DNA of 64,000 bases from Chryseobacterium binzhouense (GCF_007474545.1 NZ_VKOG01000004.1:62001-126000), one strand, 5' to 3'. Positions 17,467-27,388 are shown, numbered from the stretch's first letter. The notes: generated by a model not told the origin, from the letters alone. Numbers and translations are program-made.

Positions 17467-19209
17467 TTAATGTTTGACCTCTAAATTAATACTGAAAGAA
17501 ACTGTAGTGCCTTGGTTTTGCTCACTTTCAACTGAAATACTTCCATTGTAGAGTTCTACGAGTTCCTTGCAAAGACTCAATCCTAAACCTGCTCCCAGAT
17601 TTTCAACTTCCGTAGATAAAACGCCCTGATAATAAGGTTCAAAAATATTTTTCAAATCAGTCTGAGAAATCCCTACTCCAGTATCACTTATCTTTGCGGT
17701 AAGAACTACTGTGTGATCATCCAAAAATTCTGATTTTGTATTAACTGTGATTTTTCCGTTTTCAGTAAACTTATTGGCATTCCCCAATATATTCATAAAA
17801 ATCTGATTAATCTTGGTATTATCTGAAAACACCTCAATATTTTTATCAATTTCCTGATTAACAACAAATTGATTATTTCTCGTTTCAATGTACGGCTCCA
17901 TCGAATTCATAATAGACGAAATCTCCTGATTGAGATTAAAAACTACAGGAATGATTTTATTTTCAACCTGCTGGTTTTTGGTATATTCCAAAATCTGATT
18001 TGCCTGCATAAGCAGTGTATTGTTTGTAAAACTAATAGATTTCAGATATTCTTTAATGCTTTCATCATTTGTTTTCTTATTGATTCTGTTGATAAAAAGC
18101 CCGATAATTTTCAATGGTGATCTCAGTTCATGGCTCAGCATACCCAAAATTCTGTTTTTAAAATTAAGGTTCTCTTTGATCTGAAGATTTGCGGCACTTA
18201 ATCTTTGCTCGTAAACAAATGCAATTCTTGTAAGAAGCATGATAAGAACAGATACAATAAACATGAGTATCATTGCTCCGAAAATGAGATTGGTCCTGAT
18301 TTTATTGTTTTTTGAATTTTGTTTCTCGTATTCTTTTTCAAGATCAGTTTTTGAACTTTTTATTGCCTGCTCATACATACTCATCAATCCTGTACTGTAG
18401 ACAAATAGATTATTAAATACCTTATAAAATTTATCGTTATTATTTCTGGAATTATTTACTCTTACTTTTATCTTTTTATCTTCTACTAAATAATGATTGT
18501 TAACGACTTTCAAAATACTGTCAAAATCCGCCTTAATGCTTCTTGAAGTAGGCATTACTCCTTGTTTTACAGTGACGACAACACTGTCTTTTTCTCTTTC
18601 ACCTTTACCTGAAATTGCATCTCCCAAACGTCCGAAAAGCCCTTTCTTCCGGATTGTATCTTTAAAAACCTTTGTATCTAGTACAAAATCAAACTTGTCA
18701 AAATCATAATTTAAAGAATATTTTCTAAAAGGAGGAAGGTCAGAATTGTTTATTCTAAAATCAGGCTGAGCAGAATATTGATAAGTTGAATCTATAAGCT
18801 GCTTCAGTTCACTTACATTTGAAGATGAGTTTGGGGCAGGTTTTGAAATTTCTTTTATTTTCGGAAATTTATTTTCGTAATTATTGATGACATCTAAATT
18901 TTTATCTAAAGTATTAAGAGATTTGAAATAGGAATCAAGATAAGCTTCATCTTTAGTCTCCATATATTTCTGAAGATATTCCTGTGCTGTGAGCAATTCG
19001 TTTTTTGAATTATCTGTGAGATTTTCAAGAGAATGAATCTCCTCCAACTGCTTTTTTATAAAAGATAAGTTTTTACTTTTGATAAATTCATTGTAAAAAA
19101 ATGCGGCAATAATAAGCTGGATCAGCAAGATACATACAATAAGGGAATAATGAACGATTTTTCTGTACCGGAATCCAAATGATTGCGATGAATTATCTTT
19201 TTTATTCAT
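17467..19209 (-). CDS. Membrane sensor histidine kinase
   Basis: This 580-residue kinase has a membrane segment at about 18-38, a large (about 260-residue) extracytoplasmic, charged, probably helical region, and a second membrane segment at about 305-327. Next come a short coiled coil, a HisKA H-box (MLSHELRSPLK, His about 359), and HATPase_c motifs: N box NILGNANKF, G1 DTGVGI, and G2 GAGLGL. It is cotranscribed with the response regulator just downstream. The signal is not evident from the sequence. Confidence 0.93.
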   Translation of the reverse strand: MNKKDNSSQSFGFRYRKIVHYSLIVCILLIQLIIAAFFYNEFIKSKNLSFIKKQLEEIHSLENLTDNSKNELLTAQEYLQKYMETKDEAYLDSYFKSLNTLDKNLDVINNYENKFPKIKEISKPAPNSSSNVSELKQLIDSTYQYSAQPDFRINNSDLPPFRKYSLNYDFDKFDFVLDTKVFKDTIRKKGLFGRLGDAISGKGEREKDSVVVTVKQGVMPTSRSIKADFDSILKVVNNHYLVEDKKIKVRVNNSRNNNDKFYKVFNNLFVYSTGLMSMYEQAIKSSKTDLEKEYEKQNSKNNKIRTNLIFGAMILMFIVSVLIMLLTRIAFVYEQRLSAANLQIKENLNFKNRILGMLSHELRSPLKIIGLFINRINKKTNDESIKEYLKSISFTNNTLLMQANQILEYTKNQQVENKIIPVVFNLNQEISSIMNSMEPYIETRNNQFVVNQEIDKNIEVFSDNTKINQIFMNILGNANKFTENGKITVNTKSEFLDDHTVVLTAKISDTGVGISQTDLKNIFEPYYQGVLSTEVENLGAGLGLSLCKELVELYNGSISVESEQNQGTTVSFSINLEVKH

Positions 19210-19565
19210 ATTGACAGGTAGTTGAAAGTTTCTGTATGGTACTTATAGGTGTAAAATTAAACATAATATTAAAAAAATCATCCTGTTTTGATATAAAAGT
19301 TATATAAAAATAATTAATCCCTATCTAACCAAATGGTTATATTTCATAATATTTCACACAAAAATTACTAGAAAGCGATAATGCAATAACTTTTACTATC
19401 ATATACCTAAAAAACCGTAATCTGTTTTTAAAGTATTAAAAACACTAAGAACCAACAATTTAAAACTGACCATAGCTTAAAAAACTATATTTTAAGTTGT
19501 GAAGCATAATTATCAAGTGACGTTTAACATCAAATCCTTAAATTTGCAACATCTAATAAAAAATA
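19210..19565. other. Divergent promoter region, histidine kinase and pyrE-pyrF
   Basis: This 356-bp AT-rich gap holds the pyrE-pyrF -7 box at 19539-19546. No clear kinase promoter, small gene or strong hairpin is visible. Confidence 0.5.
19539..19546 (+). promoter_or_regulatory. -7 box (TAAATTTG) of pyrE-pyrF
   Basis: An exact TAnnTTTG match 20 nt before the ATG. Confidence 0.6.
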
Positions 19566-20924
19566 ATGGAAAGTAAAAAAGAATTCTTTTTGGAGTGCTA
19601 CAAACTCGGCATTATCAAATTCGGAAGATTTACGCTGAAAAGCGGCATCGAAAGTCCTTTTTATGTAGATCTAAGACCACTTGCTTCAGATCCTAAAATT
19701 TTAAAAAATCTTGCCAATTATCTTTTGGATATGCTTCCATTAGATAATTTTGATCTGATCTGCGGTGTTCCTTATGCAGCACTTCCGATGGCAACTGCAA
19801 TGTCTCTGGAAAGCTATATTCCATTAATTATTAAAAGAAAAGAAGCAAAGGAATACGGTACCAAAAAAATGATAGAGGGTATTTATCAAAAAGGACAAAA
19901 CTGTCTTTTGGTAGAAGACGTTATCACTTCCGGAAAATCTTTGATAGAAACCATCGCTGAAATTGAGCAGGAAGATATAAAAGTAGCCGATATTGTTGTC
20001 GTTCTTGACAGAGAACAGGGCGGTAAGCAATTGCTGGAAAGCAGAGGTTACAGAGTTCACACTTTATTCAACATTTCTGAAGTTTGTAGTATTTTACAGG
20101 AAAACGGTGATCTTTGTGATGATGAGGTACAGAGAATTAACGATTTTCTTAAGGGAAATCATATTCAGTTCGAAGAAAAAACCAGACTCTCTTATCAGCA
20201 GAAATTTGAACTTGCACAACATTCCGTTTCAAAAAAATTATTAGAAACTGCTTTGGCAAAAGAATCAAATCTTATTGCTTCTGCCGATGTAACGACAACT
20301 CAGGAACTTCTTGAGCTCGCAGACAAAGTAGGACCTCATATTATTGCTCTAAAAACGCATATTGATATCATCTCCGATTTTGATTATCAGAATACGATTC
20401 TTCCTTTAAAAGAAATTGCTTCAAGGCATAAATTCCTATTGATGGAAGACCGAAAATTTGCTGACATTGGAAATACACAGGAACTGCAGTTTACCAGCGG
20501 AGTTTTCAGGATCACCGACTGGGCAGATTTTGTTACATCTCAGGTAATTGGCGGTTTTGAATCTTTAGACTGCTTCAAAAATGTTGGTGTAGTTGCTATT
20601 ATCGGAATGTCTTCCAAAGGAACTTTAACTTCAAATAACTACCGCGAAGAGGCACTGAAAGTTGCACTTTCTCATCCTAATGTGATTGGCGGAGTTTCAC
20701 AAAATCCAGTTCCTGAAGATATTTTGCTGTTTACTCCCGGAGTAAACCTTGCAGATTCGGGTGACGGAAAAGGACAACAGTACAATACTCCTGAACACGT
20801 TTTTAAAACACTGCACACCGATTTCATTATCGTAGGAAGAGGAATCTACAAATCTGACAATCCTGAAACAGCCGCAGCGACATACAAAAATGCAGGCTGG
20901 AATGCTTATCTGAACTCTTTGTAA
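19566..20924 (+). CDS. Bifunctional UMP synthase (OPRT-OMPDC fusion)
   Basis: The 452-residue protein joins the last two steps of UMP synthesis. Residues about 1-190 are orotate phosphoribosyltransferase, with the PRPP loop LVEDVITSGKSLIE at about 116-129. Residues about 200-452 are orotidine-5'-phosphate decarboxylase, with the catalytic charged cluster MEDRKFADIGNT near 293-304 (Asp295, Lys297, Asp300) and TPGV and GRGIY loops near the end. The order PyrE-PyrF and the EDRKFADIGNT active site resemble eukaryotic UMP synthase more than the stand-alone bacterial enzymes. It is a single-gene unit with its own promoter and terminator. Confidence 0.95.
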   Translation: MESKKEFFLECYKLGIIKFGRFTLKSGIESPFYVDLRPLASDPKILKNLANYLLDMLPLDNFDLICGVPYAALPMATAMSLESYIPLIIKRKEAKEYGTKKMIEGIYQKGQNCLLVEDVITSGKSLIETIAEIEQEDIKVADIVVVLDREQGGKQLLESRGYRVHTLFNISEVCSILQENGDLCDDEVQRINDFLKGNHIQFEEKTRLSYQQKFELAQHSVSKKLLETALAKESNLIASADVTTTQELLELADKVGPHIIALKTHIDIISDFDYQNTILPLKEIASRHKFLLMEDRKFADIGNTQELQFTSGVFRITDWADFVTSQVIGGFESLDCFKNVGVVAIIGMSSKGTLTSNNYREEALKVALSHPNVIGGVSQNPVPEDILLFTPGVNLADSGDGKGQQYNTPEHVFKTLHTDFIIVGRGIYKSDNPETAAATYKNAGWNAYLNSL

Positions 20925-20945
20925 TAAGAAAACAGTCTATATTAT

Positions 20946-20992
20946 ATCCTGAAAGTGGTCTTTATTCTCAAAGTCATTTTCAGGATTTTTTG
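20946..20992 (+). terminator. Terminator after pyrE-pyrF
   Basis: ATCCTGAAA pairs with TTTCAGGAT across a loop of about 20 nt, followed by a T-run. Confidence 0.65.
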
Positions 20993-21038
20993 TATCTGAA
21001 TATTTAAAATTTTAACAATAATCCTGAATAAAAAGGTA

Positions 21039-21068
21039 TTTGATTTGATATAAAATACGCTATATTTG
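21039..21068 (+). promoter_or_regulatory. Promoter (TTTG-N18-TATATTTG) of the M1-like/barrel gene
   Basis: A -33 TTTG (21039-21042), an 18-nt spacer and a -7 TATATTTG (21061-21068) lie 16 nt before the TTG start at 21085. Confidence 0.6.
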
Positions 21069-21084
21069 AAGCTTTATCAAAACA

Positions 21085-23904
21085 TTGAAAAAATTTTTCC
21101 TAAGTAGTATTTTATTTTTGTGGGTTGTGCAGGTGGATGCTCAAAAAGACAGCATTTCTATTGATGCGCAACTATCGTCAGACAAAAAAACCTTCGAAAT
21201 AAGCCAGCAGATCGTTTATCATAATCATTCTGATAAAGATCTCAACAGTATAAAACTGCTCAACTGGACGGCAGCTTACAACAAACGCGGAACATCTCTG
21301 GTATACAGAAAACTTGAAGACAGGAACTACAGTCTTCATTTCGCAAAAAAACAGGAGCTGGGAAAAGTCTTAAATCTAGAAATCAACAGTACAGACAACA
21401 ACCCTGTTCTTATGAATAAGACATCAGAAGAAAATCTTTTTCTGGCACTGAACCAGCCTCTGCATCCCGGAGAAAAAATCAAGCTAAACCTACATTACAT
21501 AATACAGCTTCCCGACAAAAAATTTACCGGATACGGAACTTCTGCACAGGACATTGCTTTAAAATATTTCTTCATAGTACCGGATCATTTTGATGCTGAG
21601 AATAATACCCGAAGAAATTACCACGATATAGAAGAATCGGTAAATTTTAATACTTATTGGAAGGTAAAATTTAGAAATAATGGCAACTTTTTTATCGAAA
21701 GTAATCTCTCTGAGAACGAACCCAATTCATTTCAGGGATACCTTGATTCTGATCCGGAGTTTCTTCTGACTAAGAATGAATTTCCGTCCATTAAAATTAG
21801 CACAAATGATATAAAAACCGAAATACAGTTTGGCTATCCTCTTAGTCCTCAGGAAATTGAAAATCTTGAATTTTATCTTCCGCTACAACTAAAATTTATT
21901 AAAGAAAGAGTGGGGATTATTCCGGAAAAACTGTTCATTTCAGATAAATTCAGAGCAAAAGAAGATTTCTTCGGAAATAACGATATCAAATTTTGGAAAT
22001 TCAGGTTTAAACTTTTTTCAGATGCAGAAAATGCAGATCTGGATTATTTTGGGATCATCAGCAAAAAAATTCTTGACGAAAACATCATCACATCCAAACA
22101 GGAAAATCACTGGTTCAAGAATGGTTTAAAGTCTTATCTTGAAATTCAGTATCTTAAAAAATTTTACAGCGAGGCAAAACTTCTGGGGAAACTTCCGGAA
22201 ACAAAAATTTTGGGAGTAAAACCGCTAAAATTATTTCATGCCTCGAGAGTAAAACTTTTAGACAGATACGGGTTGGCTTACCAATACATTCTTTCGCAAA
22301 ACCTTGATCAGAAAATTGACGAACCTTTTACTGTATTGAGTAACTTTAATGATATGGCGATCAGCAGCTTTGAAACAGGAACCCTTTTCAGCTATACTGC
22401 CGATAAAATGGGAGAAGAAAAATTCAATACGCTTGTCAAAAATTATATTGCAGAAAACACCGACAGACAGATAAATCCTGACGACTTCCTGGATCAGCTG
22501 GCAAAAGAAGAAACTTCTTCCGAATACCTCAAAAGTTTCATAGACAGAAAGCATCGGGTAAATTTCAGACTGAAAAATTTCAGAATTGAAAATGATTCCC
22601 TGAATATTAAAATTGTTAAAAACACAGACGAAAATATTCCTGTAAAGCTGGAAACCCAGACCAAAGAAGGCATCAGAACTCCCTATTGGATTGAAACAGA
22701 AAAAAATGAACGCCTGAAAACAGTACAGCTTCCCGCCGAAGATGTTTATAAAATCACTTTAAACAATGATTACATTTTCCCGGAAGCCAATTACCGTGAT
22801 AATTTCCTTTACACAAAAGGACTTTTTTCCAATGCAAAAAAAATTAAATTTAAGCTGATTAAGGATATTCCGAATCCTGAATTTAATGAAATTTATCTCA
22901 ACCCGAGAATCCGTTTTACCAACACTTATGATAAGTTTCTCATCGGGATGAATTTTAAAAACCAATCACTTTTTGATCAGAAATTTTTATATTCCATTAC
23001 GCCGTCATACAGTACCGGGACAGGAAAACTTACAGGTTCGGGCGCGGTCTCCTACTCTTTTCTTCCTGCTGAAAGCGTGATACAGAGACTGACTTTTGGG
23101 GTTTCAGGATCATATTTCCACTATGATTTTGATTTAGCTTATCAGAAGAATTCTTTGTATTCCAATATCAGCTTCAGAAAAAATCCGAGAAGCACTGTAA
23201 GTCGCGGATTAGGAATCTCTTATACCTATTTTCAACGTGATCTAAGTCCGAAAATGATTGCAGAAAATGACTACGGCAAATATAACTTATGGACGATTGG
23301 TTACGGATACACTGATAATCAGATGATTCATGAGAAAAGTTTCAGCATCAGTACGCAGGGAATGGAAGACTACAACAAAATTACCGCAGAAGGCTTTTAC
23401 CGATGGGAATTTGCTCCCAGACAAAAGCTCAGCCTGAGACTTTTTGCAGGTTATTTTGCAAGAAACGAAACCAGAAACAATACTTTTAATTATGGAATTT
23501 CGAGAGTCTCAGATTACTCATTCTCCTATAATCTATTAGGACAAAGCGCAACAGAAGGAATTTTATCACAACAGTTTATATTGGCGGAAGGCGGTTTCAA
23601 ATCTTTTATCCCGGGAAGTGTAAACCAGTGGATTACGACATTCAATGTAGACTCCAGTGTATGGAAAATTTTTCACGTTTATGCCGATGCGGGTTTATAC
23701 AAAAATAAAAATCAGCCGACCCAATTTATTTGGGACAGTGGGTTAAAAGTACGTGTTATTCCTGATTTTCTTGAAGTATTTTTACCGGTACAGTCTTCTT
23801 TGGGATTTGAACCTGCATTTAAGGATTACGGAAGAAGAATACGCTACACATTAATCCTGAATCTGAGTACAATTATTAATGCTGCAAGAAGAGGTTGGTA
23901 TTAA
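21085..23904 (+). CDS. M1-aminopeptidase-like protein with C-terminal outer-membrane barrel
   Basis: The 939-residue protein has a signal peptide (KKFFLSSILFLWVVQVDA). Residues about 20-530 look like an M1 (gluzincin) peptidase: an N-terminal beta part and then ENHWFKNGLKSYLE at about 338-351, where M1 enzymes have the second zinc-ligand helix (consensus NEGFA). The Glu is Asn here, and no HExxH is present, so zinc and activity are probably lost. Residues about 620-939 alternate aromatic and charged strands, like a barrel. The start is TTG (TTG AAA AAA), supported by the promoter at 21039-21068. Function is unknown; a structural role at the surface is an inference. Confidence 0.7.
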   Translation: MKKFFLSSILFLWVVQVDAQKDSISIDAQLSSDKKTFEISQQIVYHNHSDKDLNSIKLLNWTAAYNKRGTSLVYRKLEDRNYSLHFAKKQELGKVLNLEINSTDNNPVLMNKTSEENLFLALNQPLHPGEKIKLNLHYIIQLPDKKFTGYGTSAQDIALKYFFIVPDHFDAENNTRRNYHDIEESVNFNTYWKVKFRNNGNFFIESNLSENEPNSFQGYLDSDPEFLLTKNEFPSIKISTNDIKTEIQFGYPLSPQEIENLEFYLPLQLKFIKERVGIIPEKLFISDKFRAKEDFFGNNDIKFWKFRFKLFSDAENADLDYFGIISKKILDENIITSKQENHWFKNGLKSYLEIQYLKKFYSEAKLLGKLPETKILGVKPLKLFHASRVKLLDRYGLAYQYILSQNLDQKIDEPFTVLSNFNDMAISSFETGTLFSYTADKMGEEKFNTLVKNYIAENTDRQINPDDFLDQLAKEETSSEYLKSFIDRKHRVNFRLKNFRIENDSLNIKIVKNTDENIPVKLETQTKEGIRTPYWIETEKNERLKTVQLPAEDVYKITLNNDYIFPEANYRDNFLYTKGLFSNAKKIKFKLIKDIPNPEFNEIYLNPRIRFTNTYDKFLIGMNFKNQSLFDQKFLYSITPSYSTGTGKLTGSGAVSYSFLPAESVIQRLTFGVSGSYFHYDFDLAYQKNSLYSNISFRKNPRSTVSRGLGISYTYFQRDLSPKMIAENDYGKYNLWTIGYGYTDNQMIHEKSFSISTQGMEDYNKITAEGFYRWEFAPRQKLSLRLFAGYFARNETRNNTFNYGISRVSDYSFSYNLLGQSATEGILSQQFILAEGGFKSFIPGSVNQWITTFNVDSSVWKIFHVYADAGLYKNKNQPTQFIWDSGLKVRVIPDFLEVFLPVQSSLGFEPAFKDYGRRIRYTLILNLSTIINAARRGWY

Positions 23905-23941
23905 AAAAAAAACAGCTACAAAATTATAACTGTTTTTTTTT
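23905..23941. terminator. Weak bidirectional terminator
   Basis: AAAACAG and CTGTTTT pair across a loop of about 17 nt, with A- and T-runs on each side, between the convergent barrel gene and the sorting-tail gene. Confidence 0.5.
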
Positions 23942-23948
23942 ATGATCT

Positions 23949-25667
23949 TTATTTTTTTATAAACTTTTGTGTAGAAATACCATCTTTGGTTTCAATATTA
24001 ATTAAATATGTTCCAGCCGGAAGACTTCTTACATCCACCTGAGTATCATTTAATTTTACGTCAACTTTTCTTCCTGTCATATCAACTACAGATACTGCAT
24101 TGATTTTTGAATCTGTTTTGATGTTTAGGATGTCTGAAGTTGGGTTTGGAGAGATTGATACCTTATTTTCAGAAACAGTTTTCGTCCGCAAATCCAAAGA
24201 TAATCTCATAGGCTTGTCAAATGACGAATTCTTTGAAAAACTTTCCTTAGAAGAACCCGCTCTACACCATTCAATTTTAGCTAAAAAATTACCCTTGATA
24301 TCTGTATCCGGAGTAAGTAATATATAAGAACCTGCTTTCATTTCAATATTCTGATTTACACTTACTGAATAATTTGTAGTTGTAATTGAATTGGATGCCC
24401 TGTAAATAAAAGTATTATTAATTTCCGGTGACGTAAGTAATATATCTTGAATGCAATCACCCACTATACTTTTGAACTGAACTAATTGGGGAAGATTTTT
24501 TCCAGCAACTCTTCCGTTCAGATGCAGATTATAAATATCAATATTTGCATTATTGAAATTATTTGGATTAATAATTCTAGCCAAATACTGATTACTATAA
24601 TAAAATGGCATATATATATTACCGTATTTATTTCGCTGCATATCCATAGGACCATCAGAAGACGAGGAATAATTTATTGGTAAAGCATAATAATTGACAG
24701 AACTTGGAGAAATATTTACCATATCAATACCATGCACAATTGAGCTACCATTCGATCCCACATAAAGAATTGAACCATTATTATTAAATTCTGCACAGGA
24801 TCCAGAACCTGGATTTGTAGTTATGTCTAAAACAAAATCAGTTGTTATTTTTCCTGTGCTATTATTAAATGATAATACTTTACCACTTGCCCAATCATTA
24901 GCATTTACACCTCCCCAATATACAACATATAGATAATTTGAAAAATTACTACTCACATTTACCTGAGGAGAAATTTTAAGATATGAAGAGTGATTAACAG
25001 GGGAGTAATTTGGAATGTTAGCAGGTATATCACTTACAACTGGAGAGTTTATCAGACCCTGGTTATTTACGAGATAGCTATAAAGCTTCGCTTTATTTGG
25101 AATAACTACCCAAAATGATTTATTATCAGAATGCTTAACTACATTTACATTAGCTGCTGCAAAAGGCAATTCATTTGCTCCGGCAAGAGGTACTGAATTA
25201 TTATTTGGCAATACATCCCCTAAAGGTAAATTATTATTTCCAACACTACCTAAAGACATATCCACAATTGTGTAGGTACTTATTCCATTTGAAGTATTGC
25301 CATTATTGTAATAAACAGGAACAGGAGTAAAAATATAGTATAAATTGGGGTTTCCCGGATGTTTTAAAATTGCTAATTGATTGGCTTGAGACCAAGTACC
25401 AAATGCATTTAAATTCCCATTTGGCATAATCTGATGTTGTCTGTTCCAAATATTTTTGCCATCAGTGTAAAAAAGCAGATTACCATAACTGTCACTTATA
25501 GATCCAACTGGCTGATGATGTGTAGACATTTGGCTGTCCGTTAACGGAGTTCCTAATCCTGAAAAACTAACTGCGGCTTTATCTCCAAAATACCAATGAT
25601 CATTCTCCCCTTGTGAATATCCCAAAAAAGATAAACATATACTTATTATTAAAAAAAACTTTTTCAT
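23949..25667 (-). CDS. Secreted beta-propeller-like protein with T9SS type A sorting domain
   Basis: The 572 residues have a signal peptide (MKKFFLIISICLSFLGYS) and a repeat-rich body that resembles a WD40/PD40-type propeller: WYFGDKAAVSFSG, GNLLFYTDG, HPGNPNLYYIF. The C-terminal 70 residues are a T9SS type A sorting domain: SPNPTSDILNI, VVDMTGRKV, LPAGTYLINIETKDGISTQKFIKK. It would be exported by the SprA translocon and attached or released at the cell surface. The binding target is unknown. It is followed at 24 nt by another secreted-protein gene upstream in the transcript. Confidence 0.85.
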   Translation of the reverse strand: MKKFFLIISICLSFLGYSQGENDHWYFGDKAAVSFSGLGTPLTDSQMSTHHQPVGSISDSYGNLLFYTDGKNIWNRQHQIMPNGNLNAFGTWSQANQLAILKHPGNPNLYYIFTPVPVYYNNGNTSNGISTYTIVDMSLGSVGNNNLPLGDVLPNNNSVPLAGANELPFAAANVNVVKHSDNKSFWVVIPNKAKLYSYLVNNQGLINSPVVSDIPANIPNYSPVNHSSYLKISPQVNVSSNFSNYLYVVYWGGVNANDWASGKVLSFNNSTGKITTDFVLDITTNPGSGSCAEFNNNGSILYVGSNGSSIVHGIDMVNISPSSVNYYALPINYSSSSDGPMDMQRNKYGNIYMPFYYSNQYLARIINPNNFNNANIDIYNLHLNGRVAGKNLPQLVQFKSIVGDCIQDILLTSPEINNTFIYRASNSITTTNYSVSVNQNIEMKAGSYILLTPDTDIKGNFLAKIEWCRAGSSKESFSKNSSFDKPMRLSLDLRTKTVSENKVSISPNPTSDILNIKTDSKINAVSVVDMTGRKVDVKLNDTQVDVRSLPAGTYLINIETKDGISTQKFIKK

Positions 25668-25691
25668 AATAGATTATTAGAATATTAATAA

Positions 25692-26408
25692 TTATTTACT
25701 TAGTTTTTTCTCCAAAGCTTCAATTCTCTTCTGTTGTTCAATAGTATATAGCGTAAGCTCTTCTATTTTCTTGAGAAGTAAAATATTCATTTCTTTTAAC
25801 TCCACACCGTTTTTAATGGCTTCGTCAGTCGTAGGAACTTCTGGAAGATGACCATTTGTACTGATGAATTTATCTAGCTCTTTTAACGGCATTAGTTTAT
25901 ACTCTTTTTTAAATACATAATCTGCCCAACCATTATTGGCTGCGATATCTACTTTTACTTTTTCTGTACGGATGCCATCTTTTACGAAAAGTTTATATTG
26001 ATTACAATCTGAACAGCTTGGAATAATATTTGACCCAATTATAGTAAAACCATCATTGTTTTCTTGTATAAAAACGTTATCAAAATCACTATCTACTCTA
26101 AAGCGGCTTTGGAAATCATCATATATTGTAAAACCATGAGTTTGATCAACTGAATTAAATTCTATTATCCCCATAAAAGAGAATTGTGAACTTGAATTAA
26201 CAACCCCACTATTATCACCAAAAATAATTTTCCCATCATTTTTCATTCTCAATCTTTCTTGATTATTAGTTCTAAAAATCAAATCTTGATTACCTATAGT
26301 TCCTAAGAAATTAATATTAGGATTAGTTCCTGAATTCCCGGTTAAAGACCATTGAGCATTTAAAAATAAACCGCTTAAAGCAGTTAACATAATTAATGTT
26401 TTTTTCAT
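25692..26408 (-). CDS. Secreted protein with conserved C-terminal 'GWADYVFKKEYKL' region
   Basis: The 238-residue protein has a signal peptide (MKKTLIMLTALSGLFLNA), a Gly/Asn-rich body with beta-repeat texture (LGTIGNQDLIFRTNNQERLRM), and a conserved C-terminal module: GWADYVFKKEYKLMPLKELDKFI, GHLPEVPTTDEAI, GVELKEMNILLLKKIEELTLY. The end is a coiled coil of about 40 residues. This C-terminus is frequent in Flavobacteria on otherwise unrelated secreted repeat proteins and resembles tail-fibre chaperone-like ends. No T9SS sorting domain is visible. It is probably cotranscribed with the propeller gene. Confidence 0.75.
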   Translation of the reverse strand: MKKTLIMLTALSGLFLNAQWSLTGNSGTNPNINFLGTIGNQDLIFRTNNQERLRMKNDGKIIFGDNSGVVNSSSQFSFMGIIEFNSVDQTHGFTIYDDFQSRFRVDSDFDNVFIQENNDGFTIIGSNIIPSCSDCNQYKLFVKDGIRTEKVKVDIAANNGWADYVFKKEYKLMPLKELDKFISTNGHLPEVPTTDEAIKNGVELKEMNILLLKKIEELTLYTIEQQKRIEALEKKLSK

Positions 26409-26474
26409 AATAGTTTAATTTTTATATGTGGATATTATTATACTGTGTTAAAATATAAATAATTCTTAAATTCA

Positions 26475-26506
26475 GCAAAAAACAGCTATCAATTGATAGC
26501 TGTTTA
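26475..26506 (-). terminator. Terminator after the lamin-tail-domain gene
   Basis: A 24-bp perfect palindrome (AACAGCTATCAA/TTGATAGCTGTT) is followed by a T-run on the minus strand. Confidence 0.75.
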
Positions 26507-26527
26507 TATTAATTTTAATTAATTCGA

Positions 26528-27388
26528 TTAGTCTTTCAAAATCTTTTGAGAAACAGGTTGATTATTAACCGTTCCGGTAACGATATAATTACCTTTTGCC
26601 AATTCAGCAACATTTAAAGTTTCATTAGCTTTTACAGAAGAAGTTTTTACTAACTGACCTGATAGAGTATAGACTTTAATATCTTTTACTTCTGTGCCAA
26701 ATACAATTTCATCATTTTTAACAAAAGTATTCTGTACAAATTTATACTTGTGCATTGCATTCTGTAAGTCATTTACCGCCAAAGTCCCCGATGCTTGAGG
26801 CGTCGGCAATGTTATGGTAAAATCAACATTATTATTGTTGGTATCGCCATTGGTTCTGGTAATTGAATTTAAAATTGTTGGTGATGGTGCTGCTCCTGCT
26901 CCTTCATACTGATTGGCAAGACCATAGCCTACAAAATCTAAAACATTCGCAGCCGTAGGACCGGTAACCTGCGTTGCATTGCTGGCCAAAGCAACTTTTC
27001 CTGAAGTAAGTGCAAGACCGACACCCACTCCCACAGCCGGTGAGCCATCAAAGTTTAAAAGAACACTTACGACAAGATTGGGATTAATTAAATTTATCAA
27101 TCCTCCTAGTCCGTCAGATCCCTGCTGAATAAGGTAAGTTTGCCCGGGAGCAAGAGTAATATTCGGTAAATTATTATACTGGGTAAAAGCTCCTGTTGAA
27201 GATGCATACTGTATCGTTGCACCATTTAGAGAAGCTGTGGAATTACCTATATTCTTCAGTTCTATGAAATCATTGGTAATTGCAGCTCCTAAAAGACCGC
27301 CTCCGGTATAGATTTCATTAATGACAATCTGAGCATTAGAAAATGCTGATATCGAAACAAGCCCGATAAAAGTAAATACTTTTTTCAT
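26528..27388 (-). CDS. Lamin-tail-domain secreted protein with T9SS sorting tail
   Basis: The 286 residues comprise a signal peptide (MKKVFTFIGLVSISAFSNA), an LTD-type domain (IVINEIYTGGGLLGAAITNDFIELKNIGNST, with ALASNATQVTG and FVGYG later), a linker, and a C-terminal type A sorting domain from about 215 (VKNDEIVFGTEVKDIKVYTLSGQLVKT to KILKD). The LTD is a small Ig-like fold common in secreted bacterial proteins. The last 74 bp of shared DNA (positions 26547-26620) are identical to the neighbouring gene at 27547. Confidence 0.85.
   Translation of the reverse strand: MKKVFTFIGLVSISAFSNAQIVINEIYTGGGLLGAAITNDFIELKNIGNSTASLNGATIQYASSTGAFTQYNNLPNITLAPGQTYLIQQGSDGLGGLINLINPNLVVSVLLNFDGSPAVGVGVGLALTSGKVALASNATQVTGPTAANVLDFVGYGLANQYEGAGAAPSPTILNSITRTNGDTNNNNVDFTITLPTPQASGTLAVNDLQNAMHKYKFVQNTFVKNDEIVFGTEVKDIKVYTLSGQLVKTSSVKANETLNVAELAKGNYIVTGTVNNQPVSQKILKD
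26547..26620. repeat. 74-bp direct repeat, copy 1 (T9SS sorting tail)
   Basis: These 74 bp are identical to 27566-27639 and encode the same part of the sorting tail in the two genes. Outside this stretch the tails are similar but not identical. Confidence 0.85.
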
